Below, in pieces: positions 1 through 10,811 of a stretch of 64,000 nucleotides of DNA (positions are counted from its first letter, which is position 1; every line of letters begins with the position of its first letter). The notes beneath the pieces were generated by a model that had not been told where the DNA came from, did no database searches, and saw only the letters and a list, made by a program, of their open reading frames with translations. This DNA is from Podarcis raffonei (taxonomy: Eukaryota > Chordata > Lepidosauria > Squamata > Lacertidae), in contig NC_070602.1 of the NCBI RefSeq assembly GCF_027172205.1, forward strand, positions 131,940,049-132,004,048, given 5' to 3'. A program made the translations under genes and the position numbers.

Positions 1-3000
1 CCCCTCCATCCCAGTCAAGAAAGAGCATGCCAACGTCCTCAGGGGCAATGGGTTGGGGGGCTGGTAGTGATAGAACTAAGTCACCAGGTGTAGGGAGAGA
101 GGGGCTGGGGGAATATCTAGGGTCAGCCAATATTCTGAAGTTGCAGTTCTTCCATACTCACCTAGGAGTAAGCGCCACTGAAATTAGCTCTCTTTAGACA
201 AATTGTTGGTGCAATAAGCGAAGGGAAGCTGCAGAGTTTTTAGAATAAACATTTAAAGTAGATGAATTGTATAAATGCTACGAAGACATTTTTTTAGAGA
301 GAGGAGGTGGAATTTATAGCAGCTTGCCAGATGGAACGATCTCTCCCACATCCCCGGTGTCCCACCCTAGCCTATTCTGGGAGGGGTGTGAGGGGTTAAG
401 GGGGAGGAAAGCTTTTTTATGTGCGGGTGGAAGCCCTTGCAGAGGAGCTGGTGGCGTTTATCAGAGGAATCATGGCCAACAGCTTCGGCAGCATTTGTTT
501 TTATTCAATATCAGAAGTAATGGCTGAAATACTAGACTGATACCTGATGCCAGAAACATGAAATGAAGCAGAAATTAGTTACGTCAAAGAAACCAGCTTT
601 AATTTCCTCCAATATATCTCACGTGTTAAAAATGATTACAACATTTGTGTTGCTATGGCAGCAGCCAAGCTGAATGTATATGTTCCAGACATATACACTG
701 AATCATGTTGGCTTAATAGATATTTGAAAGATAAGGAAAATAATTTATACTGTTGGTTTTGCTTCTGCAAGTAAACTTCAGGCTCATTCCCTTGATTTGG
801 GATTGTTTGGCACAGCAAGGAGGAAGGAACTGGCTCTGCTCCCGGCTCGGTTCTGTTTGCTGACTGACTTCTCCCTCCTAGGTGCTGGGGGGTGTGCATC
901 ACCTACGGCACGTGGTTTGCTCTGGAAGCCTTTGCTTGTATGCAACACACCTACCAGGATGGGTGAGTGAAGACCTTCACCAGTTTTATAATGGAAGCTC
1001 CTCTGATCAGAAGAACTTGCTGGCAGTGAGTGGCTTTTCATTCAGCATGAAGAATCGTGCTGTCTTATTGCCCTCTATGGGATGGGGAGAAGGAGGGCAC
1101 CGTCTCCCTACACTGAGCCTAGAGGCAAACTGCTCTGGGATTCAGCTGGGAGCCAGCCTCACCTGAAGAGCCGAGTCAGCAAAGGTGTCCCCTCTCTCAG
1201 GCTCACCTGTGCAGGGGAGGGACTGGAGAGACCGGCACTACTGGGCCAGGCAGACTCATTGTTCTCACCCACAACTTACAGCGGTTTCAGCAGCTGAGGA
1301 CAGGCCTCCTGGTCAGCACTGGTTTGCAGTGGTGACATCCGCTCTTCTCTCCATAAGTTTCTTCCCCTGTATATATTATCCTGGCCCTATTATCCTGCAG
1401 ATGCTTCTCCCTTGACATTTCCAGATTCATCTTGTAGCTCTCAGCCAGCTGATGGGAGCTGTGTCTGTATGTTTGCACATGCACTCTGGGGAGCATTGAG
1501 CCTGTGCTTTTCCTTGATATCCTGTCTCCTTTTCATTTTTCTCTGCCTGGCGTGATAAAATTCCTTGCCTTGTCCTTGCTAACCACCTGTGTTCCTCCGC
1601 TGAGGACATGGAGCCACTCTGTGAGTTCCTGTTCTCCTGCCCTTTCTCTTCCAGAGTGGCCTGTGGGCAGGTGACCCGCGCTTGTGAGTTCTTGGTCTCC
1701 AAGCAGATGGAGGACGGTGGATGGGGAGAAGACTTTGAATCTTGTGAGCAGCGCAGATACGTCCAGAGCACCACATCCCAAATACACAACACTTGCTGGG
1801 CTCTTCTGGGGCTCATGGCTGTTAGGTAAAAGTTTGTGCTTGGAAGTGACCCTTGGCCTCTGCACGGGGATGAGGGCAGATAGAAACAGCCACCAGTCTT
1901 GAATTGCATCTTTGGGGGACCCTTACTCAGCTGTCCCGCACTGACTAGTAGAGGCTACCACCAAGCATGCCCAAACAGCAGCTTCCTGGGTCTGTGCTGC
2001 AGCCTGCACACAAGAAGTCCCTTGGGAAAATGCAGACCTCCCTTTCTCCTGGAACGCCTTTGTGCAGAAATTCAACTTTTGGCAGCTGCAATGAAAAGAT
2101 CACAGCTGCCTTGTCTGGCAAATATTTCTGCCTGTGCATAGCCTGCTGTCACTGCGCATCTCTCCTTGTTAGCCATGCACCCTGGCATCATGCTGGGAAC
2201 AGAACAGAACAGTTGCTGCATCCAGTCCTTGAGGCCGTCCCTTTAGCTGCTCGCTTTGTTTGTGGGAACAGTTAACAAGTCTCTGACTGAGGCCATGCTA
2301 ACCTGGTGGCATTTGATCTTCCTGCCTAGGATATTACATCACTTGCAAGAATCTCTCCGATATTTGTGAATTACCTGAGCCTTAGCTTTTCCTCTCTAAA
2401 CCTACTTGAGCAGAGAACTTGGGTCAGAACAACTCTTCTTGCTTTGCAGGTATCCAGACGTTAGAGTCCTGGAAAGAGGGATCAAAGTTTTGATTGACAA
2501 ACAGCTGCCTAATGGAGACTGGCCTCAGGTGAAGTGTGCCTCGAGTGCATTCCATATAACGGAAGGGCCATTTGCATACATTCTCTCTCACACTAATACA
2601 CCTACAAGCACACCTTTCTTCTTAGCTTCTCAGAATTCCTCTTCCACCCTTGCTGCAGATTTTCCTTCATGCACCGGAGTCTCTTTTGTGTTCCTTGTTT
2701 CAGTATGACTCCCACCACCCACGTTTTAGCTCCTGTTTGTACCAATCCCAGTCAAACACAGCCTTTCCTTGGCCGGGAGGGAATTCCCTCTTGACTATTC
2801 AGCAGCTCATGAAAAAAGCAGCCCTGGCTATTGCTACTTCTTGGAAGGGCTGGTTCTCAAAGTGCCCATTAAGCCGCCTGAAGTTTTAAATATTTAAGCA
2901 TGGATCAGGAACAGTGGAAGTAGGAAAGCTGGCGCACAAGATCACTGTGCATTGTCTGGTTTATCCTGGAATGCCTGCATATTGGAATCGGAGCCTTTGG

Positions 3001-3487
3001 TCCAGCTCATGCTCAGGGCAGTGAAGGTGTCATTTATTTAATTTTAAAATGTAAACATTTCAAAAAGTACCAGCTGCCTTTTCACCATGGATAGGCAAAG
3101 CAGGTCACACCTGTCATATGGTACCTCCATGTATGAGGAGGTTTGTGCAGATCAAGGCCGCTTTGCAGGTGCTGATGCCCTTATAGGTCGCTCATCTTTC
3201 CGTGCTTCTTACTGTGTTGGAAAGATGAGAGGATGGGTGAGATGGAATTTCTGTGTTTCTTTGCCTTGCAGGAGAACATTTCCGGAGTATTCAACAAGAC
3301 CTGTGCGATCAGCTATACCTCCTACCGAAATGTCTTCCCCATCTGGACCCTGGGGCGCTTTTCTCGCCTGCATCCTGCCCACCCACTGGCTGGCAAGCGC
3401 TTGATGGAGGCATTAAGAAATGGAGAGAAGGGCCTGGCTGGCAGGATGGCAAACGGACATGGAGAAGCACCACTCCCTTCTTCCTGA
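1..3487 (+). CDS. LSS: LSS, lanosterol synthase, 3' part (last four exons)
   Basis: Lanosterol synthase cyclises 2,3-oxidosqualene to lanosterol at the ER membrane in cholesterol synthesis. Four exons (882-962, 1655-1825, 2450-2528, 3272-3487) join in phase with canonical AG/GT borders and encode the C-terminal part of the enzyme; the catalytic aspartate region lies in exons left of the window. QW-type repeats typical of the family are visible ([22 protein letters not shown]), along with the conserved stretches [27 protein letters not shown] and [13 protein letters not shown]. Human LSS ends shortly after LAG; here the frame runs about 28 residues further to the stop at 3485-3487. Bases 1-881 are intron with no exon recognised. 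The identification is very secure, while the extra C-terminal tail is unusual. Confidence 0.96.
882..962 (+). CDS. LSS: LSS exon (fourth from last)
   Basis: 81 bp, preceded by a pyrimidine tract and AG at 880-881 and followed by GTGAGT at 963. It encodes [20 protein letters not shown] followed by QHTYQDG, matching the SWGVCFTYGTWF block of vertebrate LSS. It starts with one base and ends with two bases of split codons. Confidence 0.94.
1655..1825 (+). CDS. LSS: LSS exon (third from last)
   Basis: 171 bp between CTCTTCCAG and GTAAAAG. It encodes a QW repeat ([15 protein letters not shown]) and the block [15 protein letters not shown], both diagnostic for lanosterol synthase. Confidence 0.96.
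2450..2528 (+). CDS. LSS: LSS exon (penultimate)
   Basis: 79 bp between TTTGCAG and GTGAAG. It encodes [20 protein letters not shown] followed by NGDWPQ, containing the last QW motif. Confidence 0.95.
3272..3487 (+). CDS. LSS: LSS terminal exon with extended C-terminus
   Basis: Follows TTGCCTTGCAG. It encodes [20 protein letters not shown], then [20 protein letters not shown], where the human protein ends two residues later. The frame continues as [18 protein letters not shown] and [11 protein letters not shown] to a TGA. No AATAAA signal was found in the following 500 bases, so the 3' UTR end is unknown. Confidence 0.93.
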   Translation, partial: ENISGVFNKTCAISYTSYRNVFPIWTLGRFSRLHPAHPLAGKRLMEALRNGEKGLAGRMANGHGEAPLPSS

Positions 3488-4519
3488 GTTTGGGTCTGGT
3501 ACCAGCATTGCAGGCGTGGACTACCAATCTCTCTGCTTATTTTTCTAAACTCTCGGGAAGCTGGTGAGGAGGGAAAATTGAAGGGGAAACACAGAAGGCT
3601 TCTCTGGGTGGTTTGCCGCCCTCTTGCTTCTCGTACTTCTACATGCCAGGCAGAAAGGAGTTGGCCCAGGAGAAGTGATGAGTGGCAGACTCCGGGTCTG
3701 TCCTGTGGTTCACTCGCATTTGCTGCTCAGAACGGACACTTTAGACACAAAAACCCATGATTCTGTGCCCTTTACTGGGCATTAACATTTATTTAACTTT
3801 CTGTACATGCATACCAAACATTATGGTGGCTGCGTGTATCCCTCCTGTTTCACTGTTATACTTGCGGTATTTGCAGTGGAAGCAGAAGAGTGTAACTTTT
3901 AGAGTAACTGAGGTAAAGTAACACATAACGTAATCAGTGTTGATGCCTTATTTTTCGCTTACCTTAAAGATAAGCTTAAATTGTTTTTTAGGGTATGGGT
4001 AGCACAACAATTGAATAGTGTGCGCTAGTTGCATAGACTCCACATGCATATCCCAGGAAACAGACATTCTGGGATTGGGTCCTCCCAACTGCCACTGAGA
4101 GCCAGCCCACATCCAAGGTAGCGGGGAGGCTACAGCTGACCACATTGCCTAAGTAACTCGTGGTCCTTGACGTCTGCCAGCATTGGCCAGCATTTTGGAG
4201 CTTACGTAGCCTGGAGTGCAAGTCCCTTCTTATCATTTGATCTACTTACCCCAAGCTGAACATAATTCTCTTACCAGAGAAGACTCAATACATGTTTTGT
4301 GTAGATAGACACAGTGACACACACGAAAGCCTTGGCCTGTGCGCATCTGGCCCTGATCCTGCTGTGTTGCGGGGGAAAGGTTTGTACAAGGCCTTACCTT
4401 GTGGTTGCTGGAAGGCAAGTAAAACCCTCCACGCAATCTGAAGGCTCTACTGAAATTTGGTACTTTTCTCCTGAAAGTCAGGCATACCTCATGCAGGAGG
4501 GCATTCTGCAAAGAGGGAG
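3488..4519. other. LSS 3' UTR and intergenic sequence, nothing else recognised
   Basis: Unique-looking sequence after the LSS stop. No open frame with family resemblance, RNA gene or clear repeat was seen. Confidence 0.5.
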
Positions 4520-6560
4520 CCACCACTGAGAAGACCCTGTCATGGTAAACACTAAGCAGCCAGAAGTGGCATCTCCAACAGGACCCGGGTTGCTCCTTTA
4601 GGCTCTGGGATCCCAAGCCATGTAGGGCTTTGCATGCTGGTACGCACACCTTGATTTGGGCTTGGTAGCTCACTGACAGGCAGTGCAGAGCTTTCTGGAC
4701 TCGTGACCCTTGGTTCTACCAGGCTGTCCTATTTACCAATCTAGCAGCTACATTCTGTGTGAGCTGCAGCCTCCAGACTGTTCAAGTGTAGCCCCGTGTG
4801 GAGTGCATTGTAGTAATCTATATGGGAGGTCAGTAGAACATGGGCAACTGAGGCCAGGATATCCTGGCCCTGGAATGACTGCGACTGGAATATTAGCCTT
4901 CCTGGCTTGGCACTCAAATGACGATTTGGAATCTAGGACTCTTTCTTCCAGGAGAAGTGCAACCCTTCCCAGAACAGGTCATGCATCTCATTCCTGGATA
5001 TGGGAACCACCAACCACAGTCCTTTTTTCCTTATCAGGATTCAGCCTCAGTTCTCCAAGGACCCCACAGCCCCAAAGCCAGGGAGCCAAGCAACCATCTC
5101 CTAGATCTACCTCCTGCTGATGACCCTGTAGGTAGGAAGAGAACGGCAATGCTGTCTCCAACTCCTTTTCCAGAAGTTCCCAGAGCTGCTGAGAAATCAA
5201 GAAGATGCCACAGGGTTACAGTCCCTCCGCTTCCTTTTTTTTTATAAGATATTTATTAAAGTTTAAAAGATTTATCTAAAATAGAAAAAACAAAAGAACA
5301 AACAGAAACAACAAAAATACATACAAAACACATACAACCAGTATAATTTCAATCCCCTATATTCATAAAACTTACTTTCCCGACCTCCTCATACCTCCCC
5401 TTTCTGTATTCCAATCTCTAATTAGTTCAATTCAGCAAATCCTTCCCCTAATTTCTATATAATTTTTGACCTTTCTTTTCTTAATTACATAATCATTACA
5501 GCTAAAAACCACTTAATTTCAAAATCAACATCGTTCTAACATTCAATAATTTTACAATGTTTCTTAAGATAGTCCTTAAATTTCTTCCAATCTTCTTCCG
5601 CCATCTCTTTTCCCTGGTCTCGGATTCTGCTGGTCATTTCTGCCAGTCCCATATAATCTATTACCTTCATCTGCCATTCTTCCACGGTGGGCAGATCTTC
5701 TGTCTTCCAATACTTTGCGATGAGTATTCTTGCTGCTGTTGTGGCATACATAAAAAATGTTCTGTCCTTCTTTGACACCAATTGGCCGACCATACCCAGG
5801 AGAAAGGCCTCTGGTTTCTTCAAAAAGGTATATTTAAATACCTTTTTCATTTCATTATAAATCACTTCCCAGAAAGCCTTAATCCTTGGGCATGTCCACC
5901 AAAGGTGAAAGAATGTACCTTCAGTCTCTTTACATTTCCAACACTTATTATCAGGCAAGTGGTAAATTTTTGCGAGCTTGACTGGGGTCATGTACCACCT
6001 ATAAATCATTTTCATAATATTTTCTTTTAAGGCATTACATGCCGTAAATTTTATACCAGTGGTCCACAACCGTTCCCAGTCCTCAAACATAATGTTATGA
6101 CCAATATCTTGTGCCCACTTGATCATAGCTGATTTAACTATTTCATCCTGTGTATTCCATTCCAACAGCAAGTTATACATTTTTGACAAGTTCTTAGTTT
6201 TGGATTCTAACAATTCTGTCTCCAATTTTGATTTTTCCACCTGGAAACCGATTTTCCTGTCTAACTTAAAAACCTCCATTATTTGATAATAATGAAGCCA
6301 GTCTCGCACTTTATCTTTCAATTTCTCATAACTCTGCCAGTCCCTCCGCTTCCATCCCAATAAAGGGCACCCATCAGTGCTAAAACGGGGCCTGGAGCCA
6401 GATTGAAATGGCTCCAGATAATCTGCTTCCTCCAAGAACACTCTGCAGCAGCTGCTGCCCCCATCACCTTGCCCAAGAAGTAAATGATAAGAGGCGGGTC
6501 TAAACTTCTGGATCCAGGGCCAGTCTCTTCAAGAGAGGTTTATCGCCACCCCTTTGAAGG
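4520..6560 (-). mobile_element. L2/CR1-group LINE 3' portion, antisense, split by an L1
   Basis: Two blocks, about 4520-5234 and 6354-6560, read on the minus strand as the 3' ORF2 region of an L2/CR1-group non-LTR retrotransposon. The plus text has the usual antisense wording of this family, including a block reading GGCAGTGCAGAGCTTTCTGG and the ATTGTAGTAATCTATATGGG block. The two blocks were one copy before the L1 at 5235-6337 inserted. Outer ends are approximate. Confidence 0.7.
5235..6337 (-). mobile_element. 5'-truncated L1 LINE with 16-bp target site duplication
   Basis: A 1.1-kb minus-strand insertion starting with a short poly(T) (antisense poly(A)) and flanked by the identical 16-mer CAGTCCCTCCGCTTCC at 5219-5234 and 6338-6353. 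The minus-strand frame, still open and ending at 5536, encodes the C-terminal part of L1 ORF2, including a CWKC-x8-HLWWTCP zinc-knuckle-like motif and the end [21 protein letters not shown]. The frame runs out of the L1 into host LINE sequence up to 6441, so the apparent 301-residue protein is partly chimeric. The intact TSD and open frame suggest a fairly recent insertion. Confidence 0.9.
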
Positions 6561-7735
6561 CAGAGAACATAATTCACTCTCGCAACAAGGCACCAGCTGC
6601 TCCTGGACCCATCCAGTCAGTCTTGCTAGTGTTTGTCAGCCTTGATGGGCAAGAAGCAAGAGCATAGGTATGCAATTGGCCTCAGCACCACCAGGGTGCT
6701 GTCTGTTACCAGGCTGCAACAACAGAAACTGGCCCCACAGGTTGGAATCTTAACAGTTCTCCCAGGACTCCTAACGAGCCTGGACTGTGATGTTGGGTTT
6801 GGCGTGGATCCAATGAATTTTGCCCTCAAAGTGCTTTTGCAGCAGGCGAATAATGGAGAGGCACTGGTTGGCACCAGCCCATTTGCCAGCTCTGCTGCTG
6901 GAGACGGTCAGAAATTATTTATAGAGGATGGGTCTGCCTTCTGAATGTGCTTAAACTTCTATTGAAAAAGAGCTAGCATGTTCAGAACAATTGGGCTTAC
7001 TGGGGAAATGGGGAGGCTAAACGGGGAGTGAATTGTGCATTAGACCTGTGGCATCTTTCTGCTCAGGAATTCCCAGAGTCTAGATTCTAATATAGGGGTT
7101 TGTGACATTGAAGGCTCCCCATCATTGAAACGTGGCCTTCTCCATGTCCCAGAAGTTATTGCAGTGGGGCTGCTGCATGTAGGAACCAGACCCACGTGCT
7201 GAATAGATGCACAAGAAGTTTGTCATCTGGCCGAGGGTTCATGTGAAAACCATTTCCTACCCAGGCAGCTTGTATCTGTAGCTACATTTACCATTAACCG
7301 CCACCTCCCCTCTGCCAAGCTATTGAAAAACTGGCTGGAGCATTCAAAGGCACGATGGTAAGTGGAAACTGAGTTGTGAGATGGGTGCATGACAGAGCAA
7401 TGATGTGCCTGCATGGCTCAAGTGTGTCCCCTTGCCTTTTGTGACCAGAAGTGAGCCATGCAGCCGTCAGGGCTGGGAGCAGCTACTGCTTCACCCCCTC
7501 TGACCTTGCGCAGCTCTTGGCTCATCCCGACACATGGGGCTGGCGATGGAAGCAGCGGGGAGGCGAAAAGCACCTTAAGATGCAACCGGGGAGAGAGAAA
7601 AGCAAAGCATTCAAAAGGCGGCCTCAAATGAGTGCTGGAATTTAATAAAGTTGTAGAACACCCAACACATATATAAGTGAAAATCTTCAGAGGTTTCCCA
7701 GTACCATTTTACTGATAAGTTTCCTTTTTAAAAAA

Positions 7736-8140
7736 ATAATAATACTGCTTAATATAGCAACAACAACTTAATAAAAACCATTAAGTGGCTTACATAAAAA
7801 CAATAACAATTCACCAACAGCATCCAATAGCATTTGAAAAAACAAAACTACACAAATAAAAATTAGGAGACAGAATCCAGGAAAACTTGGGTAAGCCTGC
7901 ATATTTTAAGGAAACATTTAAAGCTAATTGCCACCTCCACATCACAAATTACCTGAGGGAGGTCACTCCAGGGGGTAGCCTGCTGTCCCTGAAGAGGCTC
8001 CCTTATGTGTTGTTGTCAAGGGACAATGGCCGTGTTCTCAGTAAACCCATCTTCTGACCTGGTGGTCATAAGCAGCCAGAGGTGGATGCTTGGGATGGCT
8101 GGGTTCCATCCAGTGGGTAAGCCGTGCCATTTTGGTCACA
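7736..8140 (-). mobile_element. Probable antisense LINE 3' end (L2/CR1 group)
   Basis: An A-rich stretch with AATAATAATA and GTGGCTTACATAAAAACAAT followed by wording typical of antisense L2/CR1-group 3' regions, including GGTCACTCCAGGGGGTAGCC. Degenerate and without a readable frame; boundaries are approximate. Confidence 0.4.
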
Positions 8141-8157
8141 TCTGTCCTATAAATTTA

Positions 8158-8290
8158 AAATGCATGGCTTCCCCCAAAGAATCCTGGGAACTGTAGTTTT
8201 TAAGGATGCTGGGAGTTGTTAGCTCTGTGCAGGGCAAACTACAGTTCCCAGGATTCTTTGTGAGAAGCCATGTGCTTCAAATGTGGTATG
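8158..8290. mobile_element. Palindromic miniature DNA transposon (MITE)
   Basis: Two arms about 60 bp apart are inverted copies of each other: CCCAAAGAATCCTGGGAACT at about 8174 and the complementary AGTTCCCAGGATTCTTTGTG at about 8242, each extending outward through ATGGCTTC / GAAGCCAT. This is the structure of a non-autonomous, hAT-like element. No clear target duplication was found. Confidence 0.6.
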
Positions 8291-8510
8291 GCTGTGATCT
8301 AATTCGGCTGCCCACAGGCCTAGCCAAAATAAATGATTTCAGTGGCGCAACAGGGCGTACTGTTAAGAGGTGGCGACATCATAATGCCGTAGAAACATTC
8401 TAAACCTGTTGAGCTTCCTGTGAGCCTTTCAAAGCACTGGGACAAGTGACCTGTCCAGCCAAGGCTGTTCCTTACCAATTAATCCTTCCTCACCAAGGAG
8501 GAAGAAGAGG

Positions 8511-8706
8511 ATGACCGAGGAGAGAGAGTGGATGAAAAGGATTCAAGACGAAAATGCGCACCTGAAAAATCAGATTAGGCTGCTCAGGGAAAACTATGAA
8601 CTCCGTGCTATGTTGGGTCAACAGTGTGACAACAGCAGCCAAGTCCAGTTCTTAACGTCTCCAATTTCTCCTGCGTATACTGATGCTGGTTTATTGGTAA
8701 AAGGAG
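8511..8706 (+). CDS. SPATC1L: SPATC1L exon 1
   Basis: Encodes residues 1-65, beginning [20 protein letters not shown]; compare human MAEGGELMSRLLSENADLKK. Ends at GGAG|GTAAGG, phase 1. Confidence 0.9.
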
Positions 8707-10760
8707 GTAAGGAGCAGCTTTACAAATTTACTTAGAAAACATTTTAGAAATAAACAAGTGATAAGCATATTCCTGCCTATGTGTGCATTTGAATTTATAT
8801 GTGCAGCTCAGCCAGACGTGGCCTAGTCAGCCCATCTGCGTAAAATGCTCATTAGAGGAAGAGACATTTGTAATAGAAACCTGCATTGGCCTCAGCACCT
8901 TCCTGTTTCAGCTTTTGAGCAGAACTGGATGAAACTACGTAGGCTTAGCAAGCACATTAATTTCATTTGTATGAAATTTCATTTCATTTTACTTTTAATT
9001 TGTATACCACCTTTCTATGTAGAGCCAGTGTGGTGTAGTGGTTAAGAGCGGTGGACTCGTAATCTGGGGAACCGGGTTCGCATCTCCGCTCCTCCACATG
9101 CAGCTGCTGGGTGACCTTGGGCCAGTCACACTTCTCTGAAGTCTCTCAGCCCCACTCACCTCACAGAGTGTTTGTTGTGGGGGAGGAAGGGAAGGGAGAA
9201 TGTTAGCCGCTTTGAGACTCCTTAAAGGGAGTGAAAGGCGGGATATCAAATCCAAACTCTTCTTCAAATCCACACTCTTATGTTACTATACACAAGCTGA
9301 AGAAACAACAAAATAGACAACAAAGAGTACACACAAAATAGCAATCTGATCCAATGCAAAACGTCATAATAAAAACATAAGTTTAAAATAAACAATTTAT
9401 ATCAAATAAAGCAATATTAAATAATCCATTAGAAATAAAGCATATACATTCATCAACACCATTCGTAGCTTTAGTTACAAAGGCAAAAGTAGACAGGTCT
9501 CTGTCTTGGGGAGCTGACAATGTCCTTTCCAGAAATCCTGAAAGTGGAGCAAATTCCAGTCTTTGTATGCAACAGTTCCTGACCAGATGATGGCCACTGT
9601 CATCTGGTTTAGGTACTTAAATATTCAACTACACCTCTACCCGTGTTTAAGGTGGCTAACAGCAAAGAGTTTTGCACATAAAATGCAATGATAACAATAA
9701 AACTAGGTAATATTTTTTTGGAAAATTAAAAGTTTCCAGGTTTGTGTCTTAACATGCTATTCACTCAGTATAAAATTGGGTTTTGTTTTTTAAAAACATG
9801 AGCTTGGAGGCTGATGTGGCTGAAATTTGAGATCTATTCTGAGGAAGGACTTAAACACGTGAAGTTGGAGTGGGGGAAGAGTGGGCTGGTTGCAAGTCAG
9901 AGGAATCGACACTTACCCTGAAGGAACTGGTGCAGGACAGGATGTTATGTCTGCTACGCCTCTGGGGTCTCCCCCTGCACCTCTCATCATTCTCTCCTGC
10001 TGCTACTGCTGCTGCTGCTATAACAAAGAAGGTGCAACTTACTTTTTGCAAAAAAAGGTGCAACTTAGTTCAAGAGATGGGGAAGAAAGATGGCCCCAGA
10101 AAAGACACAATCAGTGCTGAGAATTGCTTATGCTGAGTCAGTACTATTTAAAGGTAAGGGTAGGTATGGTGTAGAGGGACGCGGGTGGCGCTGTGGGTAA
10201 AAGCCTCAGCGCCTAGGGCTTGCCGATCGAAAGGTCGGCGGTTCGAATCCCCGCGGCGGGGTGCGCTCCCGTTGCTCAGTCCCAGCGCCTGCCAACCTAG
10301 CAGTTCGAAAGCACCCCCGGGTGCAAGTAGATAAATAGGGACCGCTTACTGGCGGGAAGGTAAACGGTGTTTCCGTGTGCTGCGCTGGCTCGCCAGAGCA
10401 GCGATGTCACGCTGGCCACGTGACCCGGAAGTGTCTCCGGACAGCGCTGGCCCCCGGCCTCTTGAGTGAGATGAGCGCACAACCCCAGAGTCTGTCAAGA
10501 CTGGCCCGTACGGGCAGGGGTACCTTTACCTTTACCTTTTAGGTATGGTGTCTGTGTATTTGAGGGGGTAGAGAGAGGAGAGTCCAAGACATTTTGCTGC
10601 ATGTGGTGCTGTAGCAAATCCCCCTCTACAGCCACCCCCCCCACACCATCAAGGTGCGTCACAGCCAAGGTTGGTCAAGTTGTTTTGATGCCTGAGGCAG
10701 AAAAATCCCTCAATTGCCTCTTCTGGGGAAGTAAAAGTCCAGCAATAATAAAGGCTGCTT

Positions 10761-10811
<51 letters not shown>

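Noticed and set aside
5536-6441. 301-residue minus-strand open frame as a host gene
   Set aside because: It is L1 ORF2 C-terminal sequence running across the L1 target duplication into an older LINE.
10176-10260. tRNA-like heads of the SINEs as tRNA genes
   Set aside because: A and B boxes are present but sit in full SINE units with LINE-type tails and target duplications, and no tRNA fold with a proper acceptor end is seen.
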